This document shows, piece by piece, positions 34,475 through 43,124 of a stretch of 64,000 nt of DNA. The notes under the pieces are model-generated. The model did not search any database, was not told the DNA's origin, and saw only the letters and a list, made by a program, of their open reading frames with translations. The stretch is from GCA-2862585 sp965277895 (lineage in GTDB: Bacteria > Bacteroidota > Bacteroidia > Flavobacteriales > UBA7312): contig CBDIDR010000001.1 of the NCBI GenBank assembly GCA_965277895.1, positions 1 to 64,000 of the forward strand, written 5' to 3'. The translations under genes and the position numbers were made by a program. Position 1 is the stretch's first letter; each line of letters begins with the position of its first letter.

Positions 34475-36586
34475 TTGACGTATTCACAAAAAATTAAAGT
34501 AGCCTTAGTTGGAAATCCAAACAGTGGAAAGACAACATTATTTAATGCCCTCACTGGATTAAATCAAAAAGTAGCGAACTTTCCTGGTATTACCGTTGAC
34601 AAAAAAGTCGGAGCATGCCAAATTTCACAATTAGCGAGTAAAAATAAAGTAGACACTGAGTTTATTGACCTTCCAGGAACCTACAGTCTGTATCCAAAGT
34701 CTGTTGATGAAAGCGTAACGTTTCAGATTCTTTGTGATTCTAAAAACGAGCACCACCCTAATGTCAATATTATTATTGCAGACGCCTCAAACCTCAAGCG
34801 TTCTTTATGTTTAGCCACTCAGGTTATTGACCTTAATACACCTTGCATTTTAGCTCTAAGTATGATAGATTTAATTTCTGCTGATGGTGTAGAAATTGAT
34901 ATCGATTTACTAAGTGAGCAACTTGGCATCCCTGTAGTCCCAATAAATGCTAGAAAAAAGATTGGCATTGGTAACCTAAAACAAGCCATAATCAAAGTCA
35001 TCAACGATTTTGAAAGACCTAGCAATTTTGTGGATATAAAAAATCTTGCTCCAGAACTTATAGGTAATATTCAAAATGAGTTAACCCTCAAAAGTGACTA
35101 TAATGCTTTTCAAATCGCTTGTAATTATAAAACTATCACTGGCTTATCTGAAAAAGAAAAATCGCATTTTGAAGGACTTGCTAAAGAGTTAAAATTCAAT
35201 CCGAAAAGGTCGCAGGCTACAGAAACAGTAAGAAGATATAAAGCCATAGACAAGCTCATTGATGCATGTGTGAAATACCCTGAGTTTAGTAAAAATAATA
35301 GCCTGACTCAAAAGTTAGATAACATACTCACTCATCCCATTTTGGGTTTTGGTATTTTCTTAGCTATTCTATTTCTTATTTTTCAAGCTGTATTCTCATG
35401 GTCTGAATATCCAATGGAAATTATCGATAATGCATTTGCTCAACTGTCACAATTTGTTGGCAACTCATTACCGCAAGGAGCACTAAACAGTTTAATTGTT
35501 GACGGTATAATAGCTGGACTTGGAGGTATAGTTATTTTCATTCCTCAAATTGCCTTCCTATTTGCATTCATTGCCATACTTGAAGACACAGGATATATGT
35601 CCAGAGTAAGCTTCATAACAGATAAATTGCTTAGAGGATTTGGGCTAAGTGGACGTTCAATAATACCATTATTAAGTGGTGCTGCGTGTGCTATTCCAGC
35701 TGTAATGTCAGCACGAACTATTCCTAATTGGAAAGAAAGGATCATCACCATAATGGTTGTTCCTCTCATGAGTTGTGCGGCAAGACTACCAGTCTATACC
35801 TTACTTATTTCTATGATGATACCTGCCGACCAAAAATGGCTCATATTTAACCTTCAAGGGCTTACTATGATGGGATTTTACCTCATAGGCTTTATATCGG
35901 CAATATCAATTGCTTGGATAATGAAGTATATTTTAAAATCTAAAGAAAGAGGCTATTTTGTAATGGAAATGCCTACATACAAAGTCCCTGACTGGAAAAC
36001 TGTTGGGCTAACTATTTTTGAGAAAGTAAAGGTATTCTTGATTGATGCAGGAAAAATTATTGTTGCTATTTCAATCGTTCTTTGGGTACTTTCATCCTAT
36101 GGTCCTTCAGACAAATTTCAAGAAATAGAAGAAAAATACCAATATTCTGAAAATGTAGAAGTTGAAATAGCAAGTGAGAAATTAGAAGCTTCATATGCAG
36201 GTATAATTGGAAAAAGTATAGAGCCGGTTATTCGTCCACTTGGCTTCGATTGGAGGATTGGAATTTCACTTATTACATCTTTTGCTGCTCGAGAAGTGTT
36301 TGTTGGAACAATGTCAACCATTTATAGTGTTGGAGATGCAGACAATACCAAATCCATAAGGGAAAAGTTAATGTCTCATAAAAACCCCAATACAGGAAAA
36401 GCCTTTTTTACTCCAGCAGTGGCACTATCGCTCATGCTCTTTTATGCCTTTGCTATGCAATGCATGAGTACATTGGCTATTGTCTTCAGAGAAACGAACA
36501 GCTGGAAATGGCCTATCATACAGTTCATCTACATGAGTCTCTTAGCCTATATAGCTAGCTTTGCAGCATATCAATTATTGAGTTAA
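34475..36586 (+). CDS. feoB: Ferrous iron transport protein B
   Basis: 703 residues. N-terminal GTPase domain: G1 GNPNSGKTT (13-21), G3 DLPGTYSL (about 65), then a helical spacer. Membrane domain from about 285 with the two Gate regions around AIPAVMSARTIP and MVVPLMSCAARLPVYTLL, whose cysteines are conserved in the family. It moves Fe2+ into the cytoplasm. The start is TTG 34475, two codons after the feoA stop; the next in-frame Met comes too late, after the G1 motif. Overlaps the SprT-like gene by one base. Confidence 0.95.
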   Translation: MTYSQKIKVALVGNPNSGKTTLFNALTGLNQKVANFPGITVDKKVGACQISQLASKNKVDTEFIDLPGTYSLYPKSVDESVTFQILCDSKNEHHPNVNIIIADASNLKRSLCLATQVIDLNTPCILALSMIDLISADGVEIDIDLLSEQLGIPVVPINARKKIGIGNLKQAIIKVINDFERPSNFVDIKNLAPELIGNIQNELTLKSDYNAFQIACNYKTITGLSEKEKSHFEGLAKELKFNPKRSQATETVRRYKAIDKLIDACVKYPEFSKNNSLTQKLDNILTHPILGFGIFLAILFLIFQAVFSWSEYPMEIIDNAFAQLSQFVGNSLPQGALNSLIVDGIIAGLGGIVIFIPQIAFLFAFIAILEDTGYMSRVSFITDKLLRGFGLSGRSIIPLLSGAACAIPAVMSARTIPNWKERIITIMVVPLMSCAARLPVYTLLISMMIPADQKWLIFNLQGLTMMGFYLIGFISAISIAWIMKYILKSKERGYFVMEMPTYKVPDWKTVGLTIFEKVKVFLIDAGKIIVAISIVLWVLSSYGPSDKFQEIEEKYQYSENVEVEIASEKLEASYAGIIGKSIEPVIRPLGFDWRIGISLITSFAAREVFVGTMSTIYSVGDADNTKSIREKLMSHKNPNTGKAFFTPAVALSLMLFYAFAMQCMSTLAIVFRETNSWKWPIIQFIYMSLLAYIASFAAYQLLS

Positions 36587-37161
36587 TGCAAAGTTTAGAC
36601 TCTTTTCTACCCAAAGAATCTGTTGATTCTATAAAAAAGTGGTTATCAGATTATAATTGCCAATTATCTATCAAGAAATCGAGAGCTACCAAATTAGGTG
36701 ATTATCGTTTTTACAAAGGTCAACACCATATTTCAATTAACAATGACCTAAACCCATACTCTTTTCTTATTACTTTAACTCATGAAATTGCTCATATGGT
36801 AGTAAAAGAAGAGTATTCACCAAGAGTATTGCCACATGGTAAGGAATGGAAAATGACATTTCAGAAACTCATGATTCCTTTCTTGCCTGTTTTTCCAAAA
36901 GAAATACAAAAACACCTTGCTCTTCATTTAAAAAATCCAAAAGCATCGACAAGTTCCGATTTTGAGCTTGTAAAAGCTCTAAGAGAATTTGATGAAAAAT
37001 ACATTCTAACTATTTCTGACATTCCTAACGGAACTATTTTTGAAACCTCAAATGGCAAAAAATATTTAAAAGAAAAACGATTAAAAAAACGATATCAGTG
37101 CAAATCTCTTTCGAATAACAAAAGGTATCTTTTTAACCCCTTAGCAGAGGTTAAAATTTGA
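36586..37161 (+). CDS. SprT-like zinc metalloprotease domain protein
   Basis: 191 residues. The zincin HExxH is HEIAH in TLTHEIAHMVVKEEYSPRVLPHGKEWK, with a third ligand likely in HGKEWK, as in the SprT/SprTN family. A KKRYQCKS stretch near the end has a lone cysteine, so the usual zinc ribbon is not complete. SprT-family function in bacteria is poorly known; eukaryotic SPRTN degrades DNA-protein crosslinks. The start shares a base with the feoB stop, so it is translated with the Feo operon. Confidence 0.8.
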   Translation: MQSLDSFLPKESVDSIKKWLSDYNCQLSIKKSRATKLGDYRFYKGQHHISINNDLNPYSFLITLTHEIAHMVVKEEYSPRVLPHGKEWKMTFQKLMIPFLPVFPKEIQKHLALHLKNPKASTSSDFELVKALREFDEKYILTISDIPNGTIFETSNGKKYLKEKRLKKRYQCKSLSNNKRYLFNPLAEVKI

Positions 37162-37195
37162 TTTTGTACTTTTACAACTCAAACTTCATAAGCAT

Positions 37196-38284
37196 ATGAA
37201 TACTAATAATTTTGCTGTTATAATGGCTGGTGGGATAGGCTCACGATTTTGGCCTATGAGTAGAAGTACATTTCCTAAGCAATTTTTGGATATACTCGGA
37301 ACTGGCGAAACCCTTATTCAACAAACGTTTAGAAGACTAAGCAACTTTTGCCCCACAGAAAATATACTGGTCGTAACAAACGTAAATTATAAAGACCTTT
37401 GTATTGAACAACTAAAGGATATTAAGGAAAGTAATATTTTGTGCGAACCCGCTATGAGAAATACGGCACCTTGTATCGCCTATGCTTCTTTTAAAATTAA
37501 TAATATAAATCCTGAGGCAAATATTATAGTTGCACCATCAGATCACCTCATTACTAATGAGAATGAATTTACAAGAATCGTAAACGAGTGTTTTGAAGTC
37601 TGTTCCAAAAACAGCTATTTATTGACTCTAGGAATAAAGCCTTCAAGACCGGACACTGGTTATGGATATATTCAATATAATGAAGAAAATTCAGAGTTCA
37701 GCCAACATATTCATTCAGTGAAAACATTCACTGAAAAACCTAACCTTGAACTTGCCAATCAGTTTCTTGAAAGTGGTGATTTCTTGTGGAATTCTGGTAT
37801 TTTCATCTGGAGTGCTAAGTCTATTACATTAGGCCTAAGAAAGCACTTGAGAGATTTATACGATACTTTCCAGGATGGAATAGACTACTTTAATACCGAC
37901 GAAGAGGAAGAATTCATCAATAGAGTTTTCCCTGGTTGTAAGAGCATTTCAATCGATTATGGATTAATGGAAAAGGCTGATAATGTATGTGTATACCCTT
38001 CTGATTTTGGATGGAGTGATTTAGGGACATGGGGTTCATTGCACAGTCACCTAGAAATAGATGAGAACAATAACGGTGTTATCGGTGATGGCGTAATGCT
38101 TTATAACTCAAAAAACAACATTATTAATGCTCCTAATGGTAAAGTTGTTGTTGTTGAGGGCTTGGAAGACTATATTGTAATTGATAACGACAATACCCTT
38201 TTAATCTGTAAGACAGAAAACGAGCAACAAATCAAACAATTTGTTAGTGATGTAAAACGAAATAAAGGAGAGGATTACGTCTAA
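37196..38284 (+). CDS. manC: Mannose-1-phosphate guanylyltransferase
   Basis: 362 residues. Nucleotidyltransferase signature GGIGSRFWPMSRSTFPKQFL at the N-terminus, PSDHLI, and FTEKPN with NSGIFIWS further on; the length fits the single-domain GDP-mannose pyrophosphorylase without the isomerase domain. It makes GDP-mannose for polysaccharide or O-antigen synthesis. It starts 34 nt after the SprT-like gene and meets convergent fumC two bases after its stop. Confidence 0.88.
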   Translation: MNTNNFAVIMAGGIGSRFWPMSRSTFPKQFLDILGTGETLIQQTFRRLSNFCPTENILVVTNVNYKDLCIEQLKDIKESNILCEPAMRNTAPCIAYASFKINNINPEANIIVAPSDHLITNENEFTRIVNECFEVCSKNSYLLTLGIKPSRPDTGYGYIQYNEENSEFSQHIHSVKTFTEKPNLELANQFLESGDFLWNSGIFIWSAKSITLGLRKHLRDLYDTFQDGIDYFNTDEEEEFINRVFPGCKSISIDYGLMEKADNVCVYPSDFGWSDLGTWGSLHSHLEIDENNNGVIGDGVMLYNSKNNIINAPNGKVVVVEGLEDYIVIDNDNTLLICKTENEQQIKQFVSDVKRNKGEDYV

Positions 38285-38285
38285 C

Positions 38286-39683
38286 TTATTTCAAACTCCC
38301 GCACATATCTTCTGGTCTAACCCATTGGTCAAACTCTTCAGCAGTGAGGTATCCTAAATTTACCGCTTCTTCTTTTAGTGTTGTACCATTTTCATGAGCA
38401 GTTTTAGCAATTTTAGCTGCTTTCTCGTAACCAATTTTAGTGTTTAGGGCAGTTACTAACATCAACGAATTATCTAAATTTTTCTTCAGATTCTGATGAT
38501 TGGGCTCAATACCTATAGCACAGTTATTATTGAAAGATACACATGCATCGGCTATTAATCGTGCCGACTGTAAAATGTTTGCTGCCATCATAGGTTTAAA
38601 AACATTAAGTTCATAATGTCCTTGCAAACCACCTACTCCAATTGCTACATCATTTCCCATAACCTGAGCACAAACCATTGTTAATGCTTCACATTGGGTC
38701 GGATTAACTTTTCCAGGCATTATGGATGAGCCAGGTTCATTTGATGGTATATTTATTTCACCAATACCACTTCTAGGCCCTGATGCTAATAAGCGAATGT
38801 CGTTAGCTATTTTATTTAAGGAAACAGCCAGTTGTTTTAATGCTCCATGTGATTCTACAATAGCATCGTGAGCGGCTAAGGCCTCAAACTTATTTTCGGC
38901 ACTAACAAAAGGAAAGTTAGTAAACACCGCAATCTTATGTGCTACTAAATCGGCATAGCCATCAGGGGTATTAATACCAGTTCCTACGGCAGTTCCACCA
39001 AGTGCTAATTGAGAAAGATGACTTAGGGTATTATTTAGAGCTTTTAGACCATGGTCTAGCTGAGAAACATATCCAGAGAACTCTTGCCCAAGTGTTAAGG
39101 GGGTTGCGTCCATCAAGTGCGTTCTTCCAATTTTGACCACCTTCATAAAGTCAGACGACTTCTTAGCTAATGTGTTTCTTAGTAATTCAACAGCTGGAAT
39201 AGTTGTTTCTACAATCATTTTATACGCTGCAATGTGCATTCCTGTTGGAAAGGTATCATTAGACGACTGTGATTTATTGACATCATCATTTGGATGAATA
39301 CATTTATCGGTATCTGTAAGACTACCGCCACTAATAACGTGACCTCTATTGGCAATTACCTCATTGGTATTCATATTTGACTGAGTGCCTGAGCCTGTTT
39401 GCCAAATCACCAAGGGAAACTGTTCGTCATGCTGACCATCGAGAATTTCATCACAAACTTGTGAAATCAAGTCTCTTTTTTCAGAAGAAAGTACTCCTAA
39501 TTCACAGTTAGCATGTGCTGCAGCTTTTTTTAAGTAAGCAAAGCCATAAATTATTTCCAGCGGCATACTAGAGGATTGACCTATTTTGAAATTGTTTCTT
39601 GAACGTTCAGTTTGAGCACCCCAATACTTATCTGAAGGTACTTTTACTTCTCCCATTGTATCTTTTTCAATTCTATAGCTCAT
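38286..39683 (-). CDS. fumC: Fumarate hydratase, class II
   Basis: 465 residues. Converts fumarate to malate in the TCA cycle. KVPSDKYWGAQTERSRNNF at the N-terminus, the SSNDTFPTGMH block, GRTHLMDATPLTLGQEFSGY and the superfamily signature GSSIMPGKVNPTQCE (near 316) are all present. Oxygen-stable iron-free class. Single gene with its own -7 box at 39720-39727. Confidence 0.97.
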   Translation of the reverse strand: MSYRIEKDTMGEVKVPSDKYWGAQTERSRNNFKIGQSSSMPLEIIYGFAYLKKAAAHANCELGVLSSEKRDLISQVCDEILDGQHDEQFPLVIWQTGSGTQSNMNTNEVIANRGHVISGGSLTDTDKCIHPNDDVNKSQSSNDTFPTGMHIAAYKMIVETTIPAVELLRNTLAKKSSDFMKVVKIGRTHLMDATPLTLGQEFSGYVSQLDHGLKALNNTLSHLSQLALGGTAVGTGINTPDGYADLVAHKIAVFTNFPFVSAENKFEALAAHDAIVESHGALKQLAVSLNKIANDIRLLASGPRSGIGEINIPSNEPGSSIMPGKVNPTQCEALTMVCAQVMGNDVAIGVGGLQGHYELNVFKPMMAANILQSARLIADACVSFNNNCAIGIEPNHQNLKKNLDNSLMLVTALNTKIGYEKAAKIAKTAHENGTTLKEEAVNLGYLTAEEFDQWVRPEDMCGSLK

Positions 39684-39709
39684 GATTTTTTTATTAGATA
39701 ATTAACACT

Positions 39710-39717
39710 TACTTTTG
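39710..39717 (+). promoter_or_regulatory. -7 box for the 48-residue membrane protein
   Basis: TACTTTTG (TAnnTTTG), 26 nt before the ATG at 39744; partly back-to-back with the fumC box on the other strand. Confidence 0.45.
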
Positions 39718-39719
39718 TA

Positions 39720-39727
39720 CAAAGTTA
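39720..39727 (-). promoter_or_regulatory. -7 box of fumC
   Basis: TAACTTTG on the minus strand (TAnnTTTG), 36 nt before the fumC ATG. Confidence 0.45.
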
Positions 39728-39743
39728 ATTCAAAATATAAGAT

Positions 39744-39890
39744 ATGTTTATTGGTTTTCTACTCTTTTTAGTTATCGCAATTATGGCGTTCTGGTTACTT
39801 ACTTTCATCGTTAGCTTTTTGCCTTACTGGATTGGTGCTTGGTTCATCGAGTCTTACAAAAATAAAGACTTGGTTGAAGAACTAGAATAG
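39744..39890 (+). CDS. Small membrane protein (48 residues), unknown function
   Basis: 48 residues: one long or two short hydrophobic helices (MFIGFLLFLVIAIMAFWLL, then FIVSFLPYWIGAWFI) and a charged cytosolic-looking tail (ESYKNKDLVEELE). It has a -7 box and a clean ATG and stops 2 nt before the convergent arsC-like gene. The hydrophobic-then-charged pattern is not what random AT-rich sequence gives, but no homologue is recognised. Confidence 0.55.
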   Translation: MFIGFLLFLVIAIMAFWLLTFIVSFLPYWIGAWFIESYKNKDLVEELE

Positions 39891-39892
39891 TC

Positions 39893-40237
39893 TTACAACA
39901 CGCTCAACACATTTTCTGGAGGTCTACCAACTACCGTTCCCTTACTGCTTGATACTATTGGTCTCTCAATAAGTTTTGGATTACTTATCATTGCTTCTAT
40001 TAGTTCATCATCACTTAGCTCTTTACCTTTGTAATTCTCTTTCCAGATGGATTCGTTTTTACGAACTAAATCAATGGGTTTAATATTTAACTCATTAATT
40101 ATTTGAGATAATTGCTCAGTTGTTAATGGTTTTTTTAAGTATTCTACTACAATAGGTTTATTGCCTTTACTTTCTAATAGAGATAAAGCTTGTCTGCTTT
40201 TACTGCATCTAGGGTTATGATAAATTATAACTTCCAT
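39893..40237 (-). CDS. arsC: ArsC-family protein (arsenate reductase, glutaredoxin type)
   Basis: 114 residues, the ArsC/Spx thioredoxin-like fold. HNPRCSKSRQAL at the N-terminus carries the single catalytic Cys; VEYLKKPLT and LIERPIVSSSKGTVVGRPPENVL hold the conserved Arg and Pro. Members reduce arsenate with glutaredoxin, but many Bacteroidota copies are housekeeping with unclear substrate, and there is no ars operon here. It follows prfB after 5 nt. Confidence 0.82.
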   Translation of the reverse strand: MEVIIYHNPRCSKSRQALSLLESKGNKPIVVEYLKKPLTTEQLSQIINELNIKPIDLVRKNESIWKENYKGKELSDDELIEAMISNPKLIERPIVSSSKGTVVGRPPENVLSVL

Positions 40238-40242
40238 AATTT

Positions 40243-41331
40243 CTAATTTTGACCAAATTCCATTAAATACGCTTTTATAAAATCATTGATTTCACCGTCA
40301 AGTACCGCTTGAGTGTTTGAGGTTTCATGCTCAGTTCTTAAATCCTTTACCATTTTGTAAGGGTGTAAAACATAATTTCTAATCTGTGAACCCCATTCAA
40401 TTTTTTTCTTTGAGCCTTCAATCTTATCTTTTTCTGCCTGCCTTTTTCTTAGCTCTATCTCATACAATTGAGATTTCAAAAGCTGAAGGGCTTTGTCTTT
40501 ATTTTCCAATTGAGAACGTGTTTCAGAATTTTCAATAATGATTCCAGTAGGTGCATGCTTTAGCCGAACTGCAGTCTCAATCTTATTTACTCCCTGACCT
40601 CCTGCACCACCTGCTCTAAAGGTATCCCAACTTATCTCAGAAGGGTTTATTTCAATCTCAATAGAATCATCAGCAAGTGGATACACAAATACAGATGAAA
40701 AGGAAGTATGTCGTTTTGCATTTGAATCAAAAGGAGAAATACGAACAAGTCTATGCACACCATTTTCACCTTTGAGGTTTCCGAAAGCAAAGTCACCATC
40801 AAATTGTAAGGTAACAGACTTAATTCCCGCCGCATCACCTGATTGAAAGTCTAATTCTTTGACTTTAAAATTATTTTTTTCACCCCACATGATGTACATA
40901 CGCATAAGCATCTCTGCCCAGTCTTGACTTTCAGTACCTCCAGCACCGGGATTAATAGTCATAATAGCAGGAAGGTTGTCCTCTTCCTTGCTAAGCATAT
41001 TTTTGAATTCTAGATCAGTTAGCTTTTGTAAACATTGGTCATACTGTTGATTCATTTCTGACTCATCAACATCACCTTCAACAAAAAACTCAAACAGAAC
41101 AAAAAGGTCATCGAAGCTCTTCTGAAGTTCATTAAAAGCTGTAACCCATACTTTTTGTTTGTTGATATTTTTTAAATGTTGTTCCGCCTTTTTAGGGTCA
41201 TCCCAAAAATCAGGAGCTTGAGCTTGTAGCTCCTGCTCTTCAACGAAACTCTTTTTGTCTGGGATAGACAAAAACCCCTCTAACTCTGAGATTCTTGTTT
41301 TTATATTTTCAATTTGCTCTTCACTAACCAT
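40243..41331 (-). CDS. prfB: Peptide chain release factor 2
   Basis: 362 residues. RF2 ends translation at UGA and UAA. The GGQ motif (GGAGGQGVNK) is near residue 242; the SPF stop-recognition motif is in VRISPFDSNAKRH (about 198), which marks RF2 rather than RF1. The whole gene reads in one frame: no in-frame TGA or CTT-TGA shift site at the usual place near codon 25 (ELEGFLSIPDKKS). The start ATG lies 6 nt after a -7 box. Followed by arsC-like. Confidence 0.96.
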   Translation of the reverse strand: MVSEEQIENIKTRISELEGFLSIPDKKSFVEEQELQAQAPDFWDDPKKAEQHLKNINKQKVWVTAFNELQKSFDDLFVLFEFFVEGDVDESEMNQQYDQCLQKLTDLEFKNMLSKEEDNLPAIMTINPGAGGTESQDWAEMLMRMYIMWGEKNNFKVKELDFQSGDAAGIKSVTLQFDGDFAFGNLKGENGVHRLVRISPFDSNAKRHTSFSSVFVYPLADDSIEIEINPSEISWDTFRAGGAGGQGVNKIETAVRLKHAPTGIIIENSETRSQLENKDKALQLLKSQLYEIELRKRQAEKDKIEGSKKKIEWGSQIRNYVLHPYKMVKDLRTEHETSNTQAVLDGEINDFIKAYLMEFGQN

Positions 41332-41337
41332 TGACTA

Positions 41338-41345
41338 CAAATTTA
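41338..41345 (-). promoter_or_regulatory. -7 box of prfB, next to the start codon
   Basis: TAAATTTG on the minus strand, 6 nt before the prfB ATG, in the 19-nt gap after recX; suggests a leaderless prfB transcript independent of recX. Confidence 0.5.
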
Positions 41346-41350
41346 ATGTT

Positions 41351-41815
41351 TTAAAGCTTGTGTACACATTCCCAAACCAATTCAGACTCAAAGCCTTTTC
41401 TAAGGATGTAGTCAACTATTTTCTTCTTTTTCACAAAAGGATTTTTATCCTTTAGCATAGCATGTTTTTTATGGGCTAATTGTGTTATGGTATCACTATA
41501 ATCTTGCTCATCTATTTCTTGCATTCCTAAGGAAATACAACTTTTTGGGACTTTTAATTTAGAAAGCTCAAAGGCTATTTTTCGTTTTCCCCATTTTTTT
41601 ATTTTGAACTTTCCGCTACAATAGGCTCTTGCAAATCGCTCTTCATCTACAAATTTATTTTGAATGAGTTCAACTAAAATATCTTCTGATAATGCTGCAC
41701 TTAAACCATAGCTTTTGAGCTTTGTCATAACCTGAAATTGACAGCGATCCATAATAGCACAATAATGCTGGATTTTTTCTTTGGCAACTTTTATATCATA
41801 TATTTTCTCCCCCAT
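41351..41815 (-). CDS. recX: Regulatory protein RecX
   Basis: 154 residues of RecX-type three-helix repeats. The centre has the family pattern: MTKLKSYGLS, LIQNKFVDEERFARAYCSGKFKIKKWGKRKI and a last repeat (KKIVDYILRKGFESELVWE). RecX limits RecA filaments. I chose ATG 41815 because a -7 box lies 5 nt before it; an ATG at 41890 would place the start upstream of the promoter and inside the divergent gene. RecA is not in the window. Upstream of prfB on the same strand, 19 nt apart. Confidence 0.82.
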   Translation of the reverse strand: MGEKIYDIKVAKEKIQHYCAIMDRCQFQVMTKLKSYGLSAALSEDILVELIQNKFVDEERFARAYCSGKFKIKKWGKRKIAFELSKLKVPKSCISLGMQEIDEQDYSDTITQLAHKKHAMLKDKNPFVKKKKIVDYILRKGFESELVWECVHKL

Positions 41816-41820
41816 CCTTT

Positions 41821-41828
41821 CAAAGGTA
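41821..41828 (-). promoter_or_regulatory. -7 box of recX, next to the start codon
   Basis: TACCTTTG on the minus strand, 5 nt before ATG 41815. Confidence 0.55.
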
Positions 41829-41829
41829 G

Positions 41830-41837
41830 TATTTTTG
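41830..41837 (+). promoter_or_regulatory. -7 box of the MFS gene, next to the start codon
   Basis: TATTTTTG, 6 nt before ATG 41844; lies directly against the opposite-strand recX box. Confidence 0.55.
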
Positions 41838-41843
41838 TACCCA

Positions 41844-43124
41844 ATGAAAAATAAAAAAGCAATAGGCTTATTATTTCTTGCAAACATCATCTCTGGCTTC
41901 GCTCAGGGAATTAGTATGATTGCTATACCTTGGTATTTTGCCGATATTTTGGGGATGAGTGGGACTTATGCTAAGGGGTATGCTCTTCTTACCTTTTTCA
42001 GCCTGTTTTGGGGGCTCTATTCTGGGACTTTGATTGATAAATACTCTAGAAAGAAATTATTTCTTTTTTCTAATCTAATTTGTGCAATTATTATAGGTTC
42101 TATTGCATCTTATGGAATAATAAATGGCTCCACACCGTGGTTTTTAGCCCTTGCTGTCTTTGGAACGACCATGCTCCACTACAACATTCACTATCCTAAT
42201 TTGTATGCTTTTGGTCAGGAAATAACAGAGCCTAAAAATTATGCTAAACTTAATGCCTACATAGAAATACAAGGTCAATCAACAAGTATTTTTGCGGGTG
42301 GTTTTGCAGCTATTTTATTAACAGGCACTACTGATGGAAGACTGAATATTTTAGGACTAAACATCCCCCTGCCATTTAACTTTGCAGCCTGGGAAATTCA
42401 CGAAATATTCTTGATGGACGCTTTTACATACTTGTGTGCATTCATCATTATATTATTCATTAAACACATTCCATTGGTTAAAAAAGAGATTGATCAGGGA
42501 AGTATGTTTACGCGTCTTTACAAAGGTTTTAAGTTTCTGAAAGAAAATCCACTTCTATTTATTTTCGGTGTATGTTCATATGCTATATTCACTTTTTTAA
42601 TAGTAGAGATATTTGTATTAGTGCCTGCCTATGTAAGTCATTATCTTAAAGAAAGTGCGGATGTATTTGCCTCTTCTGAGGTATACTATTCTATAGGAGC
42701 ATTATTAGCAGGATTTGGAATCCGTGCAATTACTAAGCGAACTGATATTATAACTAGTATAATTATTTTAATGGTATTAACCATTATTTCCTGCATACTT
42801 TTAACATTCACTAAAAGTATAGCTATATTATTTGCAATGAGCTTATTAATTGGGCTGTGTAATGCCGGCACTAGAATACTAAGGATTACCTATATTTTTG
42901 AAAAGGTATCAAATAATATTATTGGTAGAAGTGGTAGCGTATTTAATTCCATAAGTATTATTATCAGAACATTTATGATAATACTATTCTCAATGTCATT
43001 TTTCGCTTCATCTGAAAATATTAGATATGGATATTTGGTTGGTGCAGCCTTTCTAGTACTTGCACTTATTCCGCTAGTAAAAAATCGAAATAAATTAAAA
43101 GAGTTAGAAGCTATTTCCTCTTAG
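41844..43124 (+). CDS. MFS transporter
   Basis: 426 residues, about 12 helices. The loop 2-3 motif of the MFS is visible as GLYSGTLIDKYSRKKLFLFSN (DKYSRKK), with a charged loop at mid-protein (about 230-240). The family carries drugs or small metabolites; the substrate is unknown. The start at 41844 follows a -7 box; an upstream ATG at 41781 would lie inside divergent recX. Its stop overlaps that of convergent RNase G by 3 nt. Confidence 0.85.
   Translation: MKNKKAIGLLFLANIISGFAQGISMIAIPWYFADILGMSGTYAKGYALLTFFSLFWGLYSGTLIDKYSRKKLFLFSNLICAIIIGSIASYGIINGSTPWFLALAVFGTTMLHYNIHYPNLYAFGQEITEPKNYAKLNAYIEIQGQSTSIFAGGFAAILLTGTTDGRLNILGLNIPLPFNFAAWEIHEIFLMDAFTYLCAFIIILFIKHIPLVKKEIDQGSMFTRLYKGFKFLKENPLLFIFGVCSYAIFTFLIVEIFVLVPAYVSHYLKESADVFASSEVYYSIGALLAGFGIRAITKRTDIITSIIILMVLTIISCILLTFTKSIAILFAMSLLIGLCNAGTRILRITYIFEKVSNNIIGRSGSVFNSISIIIRTFMIILFSMSFFASSENIRYGYLVGAAFLVLALIPLVKNRNKLKELEAISS

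Noticed and set aside
41816..41890. Longer recX start at 41890 and longer MFS start at 41781
   Set aside because: Each would lie inside the opposite gene and upstream of its own -7 box; the shorter starts fit family lengths.
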